Assembly (NCBI GenBank): GCA_001929475.1 | Contig: LXFE01000323.1 | Span: 1-32,902 of the forward strand | Length of the DNA: 32,902 bases | Origin: Neolecta irregularis DAH-3 | Lineage: Eukaryota; Ascomycota; Neolectomycetes; Neolectales; Neolectaceae | Reading direction: 5' to 3' | Part shown: one piece after another, positions 1-8,603 of the stretch | Numbering within the stretch: position 1 is the stretch's first letter | How the letters are laid out: the number at the start of each line of letters is the position of its first letter | The notes under the pieces: generated by a model | What the model was told of the DNA's origin: nothing | Database searches by the model: none | The model's input: the letters and a program-made list of their open reading frames with translations, nothing else | Program-made: the position numbers and the translations under genes

Positions 1-20
1 ATGGTCATGCAGAGACAGAG

Positions 21-88
21 AGACAGATCGATATCAGAGACAGATCGATATCAGAGACAGATCGATATCAGAGACAGATCGATCTCAG
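21..88. repeat. 17-bp tandem repeat, four copies
   Basis: Four head-to-tail copies of the unit agacagatcgatatcag lie at 21-37, 38-54, 55-71 and 72-88. The last copy has one change (atatcag to atctcag), and partial copies flank the array on both sides. The unit contains the palindrome gatatc or atcgat. The reading frame open across it is a by-product of the repeat. The array lies at the very edge of the window, which suggests that the assembly broke here. Confidence 0.9.
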
Positions 89-326
89 AGACAGAGATGG
101 AAGTCTGCGGCGAGGGGCGGTGTGGTTTGCGGAGCCCGCCTAGCCATTTCCAGGTGATTAGATTACAGATAACCGGCACCGACATCGCCGCGTGTTTCTA
201 CACCAGCATTGCAGAAAGTACTGCGGGCATCGCGAAAACACCAACGGCCGTCTGCGATGTATATCGATGCATATCTGGCTGCGGCTGCCATAGCTGCTGC
301 TGGCATAGCCGTGCCCTCTCCACCAC

Positions 327-1880
327 ATGTCGCGCTTCCCGCTGCTGAAGCACAATGACATCGTCCAGTGCATGCGCGACATGGGCATTCCCTTTTCAGA
401 AGAAGACCTTGCAAAACCTTCCGCCGGGCGCATGCAGGCCGTCTACGAGCAGTTTGCCGAATTGTTCATGGGCCTGTTTACCGGCGAGTTCGACTCGGCC
501 ATACAGAAATGCGGCGAGATACTCGAATACCCAGTACAAACCACCCTCCGCACGGCTGACATCCAGCTAGTCCACTGCGCGTCCATTGGCCTGATGGCCT
601 TCCACCAGCACCTGTACGCCTCCCCGCAAAACACACTGCTCACACCAGCGTGCAACTCATGAACCAAGTAGGCATTCTCGACTTTTCGATACGCGACCTC
701 CTCAAACCCGAGCCGGGCAGAGTAAAACGAATCCTTTCCGGCGTCATCAATTTTGCCAAATTCAGAGAAGAACAGCTCGAGACGTATGAAGAGCTGTCCA
801 AACAATCAGTATGCTTGAAACAGAATGATCTCACACGCAGGAAAACTACCTCAGAGCCCACGGTGAGCTCTCAGAGCGCAATCTCGACTTTATGCACCAA
901 ATAACCGGCATCAAACAGCAGCGAGAGGAGGAAGAACCCTACGCCCGGCAGGTCAAGGAGGCCAACAAGCTGCTTACCCAAAAACTCTACCAACTCAAAT
1001 CCACGCAGTCCAAAATCCAAGAACAAACAGATCGGCTCAAACGCGAAAGAAACGTGTTGCAAGAGAAAATCGTTCGCCCCTCGTTTATCTTGTTCTCACT
1101 TGCAGAAAAACACCTCGTTGAGTTTGAGCAATACTAAAAGGGAAGTCGAGCAAATTCATCTCCGAATCGTTCCTGCCCCTGAGAAATTACGGCAAGCAGT
1201 CATAGACATGTCTGAAAGCCTGATGAGCGACAAAAATGCTATATCAAACCTCGAGAAAAGACTTCGAGATCTCCAAATGAAAGCAGACGTTCTTGTCCAA
1301 CTGGAACAGGTTGGTTTTAAATGTATCCTATTGACTCGACTAGGATTTAATATCTTCATTGAAAGCAATGGAGGAATGTGAAACAGAAGTCATTCGCGTC
1401 GAAGAAGCCTTCAAGAAAGAAACCCGACACCGCGAAATGGTAGACCAGAAAGAAATCGAAGTACGGGAATATACTGTCAAAGAAACTGTACACTGTTACC
1501 AATCCGAGTCTAATATATTTAGCAACTCCACCGACAGCTAGTTCATGCAGAAGAGAAACTCGTTCGAGTCCAGAAACAAGCCGAACAAAAACGCCAAACA
1601 GCTCAACTACGAATGGAAGATATCCGTAAAGAATACGAGTCAATGACCAAGGAACGCGCTGCTCGCTCCCGTGAAATGGACTTGAAAAAGGCAAGCATCG
1701 AACGGACTGAGAAAAAGGTTTAGACTAATTCCATGTCTTTATTAAATCATTTAGATCGCCGATCTTGTAGAAAACGTGGCCCAGGAAACACAGGTCGTAG
1801 AAACCGAATGGGCCAAATTGAACAGCCATATCGAACTTTACATGGATGAAATGCGTCAATGCATGGCTATCGCTGGATAA
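327..1880 (+). CDS. NUF2: Kinetochore protein Nuf2
   Basis: Nuf2 is a subunit of the Ndc80 complex, which links kinetochores to spindle microtubules. The first exon begins MSRFPLLKHNDIVQCMRDMG and continues with IPFSEEDLAKPS, the typical N-terminal calponin-homology region. The next exon holds the family block FSIRDLLKPEPGRVKRILS followed by GVINFAKFRE. The rest is charged, heptad-rich coiled coil ending in CMAIAG before a stop at 1878-1880. I read seven exons joined by six GT-AG introns. Donors include gtacgc after FHQHL, gtatgc after SKQS, gttcgc after QEKI, gttttaa after LEQV, gtacac after VKET and gtttag after TEKK. The spliced product is about 440 residues, normal for the family. The ATG at 327 is chosen because the conserved N-terminus starts directly there. 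The gene ends 10 bp before the stop of the convergent neighbour, so the 3' untranslated regions must overlap. Confidence 0.95.
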
Positions 1881-1890
1881 ATGGGTTTAT

Positions 1891-2625
1891 TTACAGTGGT
1901 TTATTAGTAATAGTAATATCTATACATTTATTTTCTTGTTCTTTCCATTGCACCAGGCTCTTGTGTCCCATACTAGACCATTCGCCCTCGCCAACACCAA
2001 CCGTCCAAAATGATTTCATCCAACGAGCATAACATTTATCAATTCCAATAGCTTGCGACTCTCCCAGAAATTCTGTCTCATTCAAAATACCAATAAACTC
2101 GTCTTCACTCTTCGAGTCTCCGATAATTAAACGGCCATTATTGCAAGCATCAAGTGCACTCGCCAAAGTTCTTCCCAAGCCTTGCGCAGAATATCGTTCA
2201 CCTAGTCTATGCATTTCAGTAAACCCCCAAATGGCAAGAAACGTCTTTTGTTCCATTCGTACAATTGACAGGAACGCGGATAGTTGAGGTAATGACGTGA
2301 CGTGAACAATAGACAACTGTCTGGATGCAGCTTGCCATATACTACTCGCGGTCTCGAGACTACTCAGAAATGACGATATCACGGATCCCTCTGCATTTAT
2401 ATCGTTCTGAAGAGCGTTGTTAATAGAGTGTTGACGGGAAGAACTGCAGATTACTAAAATGGAATTTTCACGAGGTTTGTGTAAACGATGATAATTGAGT
2501 AGAAATAGCAAGACTGAAGCGACAGAAGGCGAAGTTATCAGCAAAGGAAATAAATCGAGGTTGACATGGCTAGTTTGAGACGGGTGTTCAGGACACAGTA
2601 AAAGCTCAATTGGAGGTTGAAACAT
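1891..2625 (-). CDS. Unrecognised protein, 244 aa; weak RecA/Rad51-paralogue flavour
   Basis: This is a single open frame with no intron, read from the first in-frame ATG (2623-2625, MFQPPIELLLCPEHP). I do not recognise the family with confidence. Its layout is a hydrophobic strand-like segment (PSVASVLLFLLNYHRLH), a second strand (ENSILVICSSS), a long helical middle, a strand resembling a Walker B region (KTFLAIWGFTEMHRLG) and a helix with GLGRTLASALDACN. The C-terminus (CYARWMKSFWTVGVGEGEW) resembles the end of divergent fungal Rad51-paralogue-like proteins. No Walker A motif is visible. A divergent Shu/SWSAP1-like recombination accessory protein is one possibility, offered only as inference. 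The gene is convergent with NUF2, 10 bp away. A TTG codon 36 bp upstream is in frame but is not a likely start. Confidence 0.6.
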   Translation of the reverse strand: MFQPPIELLLCPEHPSQTSHVNLDLFPLLITSPSVASVLLFLLNYHRLHKPRENSILVICSSSRQHSINNALQNDINAEGSVISSFLSSLETASSIWQAASRQLSIVHVTSLPQLSAFLSIVRMEQKTFLAIWGFTEMHRLGERYSAQGLGRTLASALDACNNGRLIIGDSKSEDEFIGILNETEFLGESQAIGIDKCYARWMKSFWTVGVGEGEWSSMGHKSLVQWKEQENKCIDITITNKPL

Positions 2626-2835
2626 AAGCAGCACGAATGAATCGGTACATCGCAATATCAATAATTCACAAGATACATCGCGATCAAACGGACCAGAGAA
2701 TGTAATAAATGTATGTCATTAACGGACAGTAACTAAGCCTAGATCGCTGACATTAACCATGTCGATGGATAACAAGAAAATAAAAACTCTGCTGACTTGC
2801 TCGGCCGGTCGAATAGGACCGCCATGAAATCCCCC

Positions 2836-3429
2836 CTATTGCTGATATCCGGAGCCGGGGAGAGGAAAACAATCATATCCAGCAAGTGAAGCTCCCCCGG
2901 AGCAGTATTCCAACCAAGCCTGAGTAGCGGGATACGAATAGTATGCTGCCCAATAATCGACTAGAATATCAGAAATTTCACTCGCGAAAGGATTGGCCTG
3001 CCTTTTGTAGTATCAAGGACAAACGGGCACTCAGGCTGGCAGCCAAGATTTATCGCTGCAGGGGTTGCCTCATACCCATCAGGGGTATACGCAGTATTAC
3101 AACCTTGCCGAGAAACGGTACCATATATAGGGCTGCCAAGCAAACCAGAGTTGCAATAAGCCAACCCATAAGCCGAGAGATTTTGCCTTGCGAGCTGGGA
3201 GATACTCGTCGCGGCTAAACCATCAGAACTGCCCTTGAAAATGCGGCCAACAATTTACGCCGATTTGATCTCCCCCACAACCCGGATGGGCCTGCACTTT
3301 GCAGCTAAATGTGATCACATTTTTGCTGCCCCCATGTGGATTGGCAGCAATTTTGGACTCTCCAAGATCGGTAGTATCAGCAAGGGTCGCAGTCAAAACT
3401 GTCGCATAGGCGAAGAGAATGAATTTCAT
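2836..3429 (-). CDS. Small secreted cysteine-containing protein, paralogue A
   Basis: The start at 3427-3429 gives MKFILFAYATVLTATLA, a clear signal peptide. I read three exons: 3261-3429, 3002-3214 and 2836-2960 (507 nt, 168 residues). The chain includes ISQLARQNLSAYGLAYCNSG, then CNTAYTPDGYEATPAA, CQPECPF, and a C-terminal exon with WLEYCSGGASLAGYDCFP. It aligns with paralogue B (5682-6348) across the first two exons, including QLARQN/ELAQYN, YCNSGL/YCNYGL and CQPECPF/CPQGCPL, and both introns sit at the same places in phase 1. In this copy both donors must be GC (3215-3260 and 2961-3001) to keep the shared frame. It is therefore either a gene with two GC-AG introns or one with decaying splice donors. 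Function is unknown; an extracellular or cell-wall role is inferred from the signal peptide alone. Confidence 0.65.
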
Positions 3430-3465
3430 GATAGGCGAAGATATCAGCCGGTGCAAATCGCCTGC

Positions 3466-3479
3466 CTTTTTATATTTCA
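3466..3479 (-). promoter_or_regulatory. TATA box of secreted paralogue A
   Basis: On the minus strand the sequence gaaatataaaaaggcagg lies about 45 nt upstream of the ATG at 3429. The same element, with flanking bases, stands at the same distance upstream of paralogue B. The ATG-containing frame upstream (MPFVKYKKAG) is only the translated promoter. Confidence 0.65.
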
Positions 3480-4519
3480 CAAACGGCATTTGAGACTGCC
3501 ATAGACCTTGGGGAAGACTTTGCCGAGAGCTCTTTAGTCATTCTCTTCATCGCTAAATTGGTCAAAAACTGAACAACATACCCAACAAAAGCGGCCTGAG
3601 AGAAAGGAAATTGGGCGTCCTCTTCCAAGCTCACACAGGACTCGCTCGTCTGCAGTTTCACTTTATTCCACAATTTTTGTACAGACTTGCAGATATCAAA
3701 AGTCAAAATCAAGATTGTACTTGTCACCTATGACATCGAAATTCAAGGGATGAAGAACTAGGGTTTTGACTTGTCTCGAGCTTTGGCCATTTTTAAATAT
3801 ATCTTACACGTTGCAACGCGAGTTGAAAACATTTTACTAGTGCAAGCTTACGCTTTGTAAGAAGAGCAAAATCTCTTATAAAGCATATTGTATGAAAGAA
3901 TCTCATCTTCAAGTCCTTGTTTTACACCCAAGAGCATCTGAAAATTCACTGTTCTCTCCTGCGTAACGCGACTAACCGCGTGTTTCCCGATGACATTAAC
4001 TAACCTTGAAAATAACAAGTCTGATTAACCTAGTATTGGCGCAGGTTATTTCAGCATCGGATTACAAATATCGGGAATATCATTCGGTATAGAATCTAGG
4101 GATCCGGTCTTGTAATTCCAAGATAGAAATTCATTTCATGATCGGTAGACCCGGTAATTCAAATCCACGCGAAATGTAGTATACGAAACGTAAAGTACTT
4201 TACCATTCACAACCACTGCTCCTCCACCTTGATAATTTATTTTGTTCACTTTATATCCTAACTCATCCTCCACAAATAGGATGTTGGCGTCTATATTGGC
4301 TCGGGAATTATCAATATACACAAGCTAAATCACTTGGAGTGAGAAACTCAATATGTAGCCATTACAAATACTTGGAATGGATCCTCTAATATCTTTGTTC
4401 TTCTAGAAACTTGGAATTTCAAAGCTAGAGTGTTAGAATCATGTAAGCTATTTGGTACTTCAGATAGCGAAATCTAGTTCTTCCTGTGAACCTCCGTACA
4501 TACGAAGCCAATATGTACG
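3480..4519. other. Intergenic stretch upstream of secreted paralogue A
   Basis: No convincing gene is seen. The part from about 3480 to 3830 matches the region upstream of paralogue B (about 6390-6600) in two blocks: one next to the TATA box, and one around 3737-3815 (atcgaaattcaag, tagggttttgact, cgagctttggcca, tttaaatata). The two blocks are about 180 bp further apart here than at paralogue B. The rest is AT-rich. A 61-codon minus-strand frame at 4136-4321 has no recognisable features. Confidence 0.55.
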
Positions 4520-4955
4520 TTAGTTGTCCATATCATCGATATCAACATCCACATCTGCATGCAAGCTCTTTGCTTTATCCCTTGGCAATGTCGTCCTCTA
4601 TTTCTCCCAACCAATCTGTGTTTCTAGGTAACTCTTCATATTCAGGAGAATGATGTCTGATTGGTGGAAGCTTGCGAAACTTGATTGGCTTGATACACAA
4701 ACGAGGACAGTCTACGTATTCATCAAGGGCTTGGCGTAGTTGATCTACCAGTTGGGGGATCTGGACTGAGACTGCTGACTATTTGAATCGACATATTATA
4801 CACCTGGATCGCCAACGAGACAATCCAAAGCGCAGAAAAGCTCTAAACAAAATCGGAGACTCGCAGGTTTGAGCAAGATGTATTAAAACAACGACTGAGG
4901 CTATTCGAGCTTGGTAGCATAGTCGTGTCAGTTGCCTTAACAGGAGAGAAGACAT
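4520..4955 (-). pseudogene. Possible small gene or gene relic, unrecognised
   Basis: The minus strand from an ATG at 4953-4955 reads MSSLLLRQLTRLCYQARIAS, which looks like a mitochondrial presequence. Further on, in a different frame, comes a protein-like stretch (VQIPQLVDQLRQALDEYVDC, then PRLCIKPIKFRKLPPIRHH and NTDWLGEIEDDIAKG). A third frame ends acidic (DKAKSLHADVDVDIDDMDN, stop at 4520-4522). Joining these needs introns I could not place: there is no good donor/acceptor pair at the last junction, where the frame simply shifts by one base. It may be a small intron-containing gene or a decayed one. I do not recognise the product. Confidence 0.25.
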
Positions 4956-5132
4956 TAAAAAACACTGGTAATGCAGCGGCAGCTAGTTCGAGATGAGAAG
5001 ATAATCTTTTGTAGACGGTCGTTTACTACAATCCACGATTTTAAGCGGGTTGAAAATAGCTAGAAATATTAGAAATTCTCGGTTAGCAAGGAAAGGTCTA
5101 CCCCGGCCGGCGGATTGTAGTATTTTGGGCAA

Positions 5133-5459
5133 CTACCCGTGCAATCTGACGGTAAATCGTCCCCGGGGCTCCATTGGAGGGGAGCTTCCAACCGGTGGGA
5201 GTACAAGCAAAGGGTAAGTCAATTCAACTATAACCGGGTCCGCCGAAGGTGCAAGAGTAGCGGTGCTATATAAAATGTGGTATTGGTCAGCGACGGCCTG
5301 CAAATTCTTTCCGAATGAGGGCGGGCGAGTGTAAATAGGATTAAAGAGCGTTATTGGATGACCGACCGTGATAGGCGTGGACAAAAAAAGAGCGTGGTTT
5401 TGATCACGTGCACCACAAACACCTTTCGAAATGCTGTTGCAATCAGGGCGGCTCCGCAA
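5133..5459 (-). other. Possible exon of an unrecognised gene
   Basis: A 108-codon minus-strand frame (CNSISKGVCGARDQNHALF, then FNPIYTRPPSFGKNLQAVAD and TLAPSADPVIVELTYPLL) reads like protein but starts from a TTG codon and matches no family I know. Upstream, frames up to 5629 could supply an earlier exon (WWFVRSLPFYCGAALIATAF), but I found no splice junction I trust. It lies directly downstream of secreted paralogue B, without the shared cysteine motifs or TATA element of the pair, so I do not count it as a third member. Confidence 0.2.
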
Positions 5460-5681
5460 TAGAAGGGCAGGCTACGGACAAACCACCACTGGGCCAAGTC
5501 AATGATCAAAGGTTTGGGATAAACATATGTCATATTAAACTCGAATATACAGACCGGACACCTACAATCCGGATATATATCTAAGAACGAACTGCCGCGA
5601 CGTGGGATATCTCGATAAATAACGGACAACAGAAGCTACTCAGCATTGCTCGATTGGCACACAGCCGACAACGAAGACCCT

Positions 5682-6348
5682 TTAATAACAATATTGAGGG
5701 ACCGCAATGCAGACGTTTGTCCCGAGATTGTAAACTTGATCATAAGGGGGCTGTCTTCGGAGGCAATCGTCAGTATTCGAAAAGATCTTGGTGATGTCGG
5801 TAACACCATCTAGAAATATCAGAAATGCTCGTTCTGCAAGTACGAGCATACCGGCTTTGAAGAATAACGGGCATCCTTGGGGACATTGATTGGAATCTTG
5901 TGGGCCTGAACTACCACTACCACCACCCGAAGCAGACGGGGTGCAAGCATATGGGCAATTATAGCGGTTAATGCTACCATTCCCGTACCCGTCGAACAGG
6001 CCATAGTTGCAATACTCGAGGTCGGTCTGAGACACCTGGTTATATTGCGCTAGCTCCGCGAAACTCCCTGCTCCTAAAATCGTCAGAAACCACCCTTTAA
6101 GAATTTTTCTTACCGTTTACATACACAGTAGGTCCCCGGCAAGTTCGGGGGCAATTGCAATTCCCTTGGGTTTGAATCAGGCTACTACCAAGGTTATCAG
6201 GACTGGCGCTGGACCCGCTCGTGGGAGTGAACTTGTCGGACTGAACGGTGGCGGCCGGATTATCGACCACGCTCTGGGGAGAGCTCTGGGAGGAATCCAG
6301 GCTGGCTGCAGCCGACAACGTTGCAAAGGCGAAGACGATGAATTGCAT
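5682..6348 (-). CDS. Small secreted cysteine-containing protein, paralogue B
   Basis: The start at 6346-6348 gives MQFIVFAFATLSAAASLDSS, a signal peptide. I read exons 6114-6348, 5852-6073 and 5682-5809 (585 nt, 194 residues). Intron 1 (6074-6113) is gtaaga..ttttag and intron 2 (5810-5851) is gtatgc..ttctag, both phase 1. After a Ser/Pro-rich linker comes CNCPRTCRGPTVYV, then FAELAQYNQVSQTDLEYCNY, a Gly/Ser-rich linker, CPQGCPLFF, and an end with NLGTNVCIAVPQYCY. The eight or more cysteines and the linker suggest an extracellular protein held by disulfides. Intron 2 is 42 nt, in frame and free of stops, so an unspliced reading looks valid but is probably wrong. Paralogue A lies 2.2 kb downstream on the same strand. 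Function is unknown; effector-like or wall-associated roles are only inference. Confidence 0.7.
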
Positions 6349-6377
6349 GTTGATGAGGATCGACTGCCAAGGGCCTG

Positions 6378-6392
6378 CCTTTTTATATTTCA
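6378..6392 (-). promoter_or_regulatory. TATA box of secreted paralogue B
   Basis: The minus strand reads gtgaaatataaaaaggcagg about 45 nt upstream of the ATG at 6348, identical to the element before paralogue A. Homology continues upstream (agactgcc, then a second block at about 6470-6540 with atcgaaattcaagcggg and ggctttgactcgtcgagag). This supports duplication of gene plus promoter. Confidence 0.65.
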
Positions 6393-6599
6393 CAGTCGGC
6401 ATCTCAGACTGCCGAATAAGACCTTCGGGAGGACTTTTTGCCGGAAAGTTTTGCTACCTGTACGCTAAAACATCATCGAAATTCAAGCGGGAAACCTAGG
6501 GCTTTGACTCGTCGAGAGCTTGGCCAAGTTTAAATATAACTTTCTCTCGACGCATGCCGTGATTGAAAGCATTTTCACGAGTCCAAGCGTAGGTTTGGG

Positions 6600-7165
6600 T
6601 TAGCAGTGCGTGTCTATCAAAGCTAAATAAGAAGTCTGAACAATCAGGTTTTCCACATAACACGCCCGTCTCGGGACATACGGGTTCTTGCAGGTCGCGC
6701 TAAGACGTTGGAGTAGGTTTGAAACTGATATCGTATTTAAAGCCTTGATAGACAATCAGAACAAAGACCTTGAGCAGTTTTGACTTGTTATTCAACCGCT
6801 TTCATGTTCTATCCACAAAATACAAATTATAAAGAACAGGGAAAGAGAAGAATGCGAAAAGTTCTCTGAGAAAACAGGGATGTTCTAGAAGAGCAGGACC
6901 CTGCCTAGGGCCAATGTGGAGCTAATTTCGGGTTGGCTTTTGTTCGAATGTTATCCCGTCATTTCCTTAACGTCTCGATCAACATGAACAAGACGCGTTC
7001 AGCCCAAACGAGCAGAAAGCTTGTCCCAATAGCTTCGCAGATCTACCACCATAGCCCCCTCGAACTGGGAATATGATTGGTTGCCTTGCGGGTGTAACTT
7101 TTGACTTTTCTCATTTTCGCTCTCTTTTTCTTTTCTACCCCAGAAAGATATATATATAGACAATC
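6600..7165. other. Intergenic region between secreted paralogue B and LEU5
   Basis: No gene is seen. The left part is the distal upstream region of paralogue B. The right part is the 3' flank of LEU5 and holds a short TA microsatellite (about 7149-7158). An open frame running through 6999-7165 is only a read-through of the LEU5 frame past its last intron. Confidence 0.5.
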
Positions 7166-8450
7166 CTAGATTCCCAATGCAAGCTTCATACGCTCGTATA
7201 CCAGAAAGGAACACGACACCATTGGTATAATCTAATATTAGCATATTTGACAGTATTCCCAACAAGACCTTCACATATCCAATCGACAAACCCACAAAGA
7301 ATCCTCGAAACCCCCTTCCAAACCAAATTTTCTGGGCGGTCTCCCACATTCCCGTGAATCTTTGCTCTCCTTTCGCTCCTGCAACCTGCATCCGCCGTCG
7401 AATGACTTCTAGGGGATAACTGGCTGTTTGCGACATCAAAGCTGCAAATCCTCCCGCTGTCAGTTCAGACCAGACCTTTAATGGAGCTCGTGTCGCTTTA
7501 TTTGACGGGTCCATCAAAGTATATTGCCGAAGTATTGGTGATCGGAACAAATCTCCAATGAAGTCATGTACCCAAAATGAAACACCGGCATAGGGTAGCA
7601 TGCCCACCAGCGTAGGTGTGAATCCACGGTAAAAATTGCTTATCCCTCTGAAAGAGAGCGGTAGCCGACTACATAACGTTGCCGGAGTAACCGTCAAGGA
7701 TGCTCGTGCCAAAGTAGTATTCGCTGACTCAATGAGACTTGGTTTACGCGTATAATAAATCGGGTTATGACCTCGTTCATGATATATTTGCCAGCAAGTG
7801 TTTGTAAAAGTTATTCGATAATTTTTCCGTGTCTCAAATGCCAATCTCACCCTTACAACCTCCAAGGGATATGTGAATATGACCGAGGTAACACCTACCT
7901 GATTATCACCGAGCGTCCTGAACTAACGGTGAAAATCTACCTGCGAGAGAGCCAGCCATGAAGCGTCTCCAACCTTGGTCCAACCGTTTATTCGGAATGA
8001 GGAGATGTCGATATTGCTCATATGCAATGAATTTGATAGCGGCGTAGGGAAAGATCCGAAGCAATGTAGCTGAATGGCCTTGATATAATCCCCAAACACC
8101 ATCTTGTCGATAAATTGCCTTCGTTGCGTATATCGCACCGGCCCAGCTACCTGCATACTTTGCAAAGTGTGGATTGGATGTCTGGAACAATATCTTTATT
8201 CGATCGAGGGGCGCAATCAAGGTCTTCGCCTGCCTTTTTAGATCAATTTAAAGGAAGAAAGTACGGTGCATCCAGCTAACCCGCCTGCCAATCCAGTTCT
8301 CACAACATAATCTAGACTCTGGGGGTCTGGTTTTCCAACAGCCACAAGATTTCCTTGGGGTAGTATTTCATCATTTATCGCTGGATCGCACGAGAGTACA
8401 TCGTTGCTCTGTTTGACTAGTTCCTCGTTTTCATAGCCGGAAATCAGCAT
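7166..8450 (-). CDS. LEU5: Mitochondrial carrier, Leu5/SLC25A16 type
   Basis: This is a member of the mitochondrial carrier family, six transmembrane helices in three repeats. Leu5 of yeast is needed for coenzyme A in the matrix. The repeat signatures are [27 protein letters not shown] and [16 protein letters not shown]. The Leu5-like block [20 protein letters not shown] identifies the subfamily. The start at 8448-8450 ([10 protein letters not shown]) is the first in-frame ATG. Introns: gtactttc..aggcag joins AGCT to [10 protein letters not shown]; gtagatt..aggtag joins AGSLAG to VTSVIF; the last, gtcttg..atattag with branch tgctaat, joins GYVK to [20 protein letters not shown] and stops at 7166-7168. 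Without the last intron the frame runs on to 6999 with a false tail. Coenzyme A transport is inferred from the subfamily. Confidence 0.9.
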
Positions 8451-8603
8451 GCGAAGAGGGTTGCTGCTGATTTTTGATGTTTTTGTCAAATTATTGTAGA
8501 GATGGTAGCTTTGGATGCCAAGATAGCGGGGTTTAATTTTACAAGACGCCCAACTATATTGTAGATATTTCTATCTCTACATATACAACAAGATCTACGC
8601 AAG

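Noticed and set aside
1-348. 115-codon plus frame over the tandem repeats
   Set aside because: The frame exists only because the 17-bp repeat lacks stops; the rest overlaps the NUF2 upstream region and resembles no protein.
5133-5629. A third member of the secreted family
   Set aside because: It has none of the shared cysteine motifs, no matching TATA block and no signal peptide at a plausible start.
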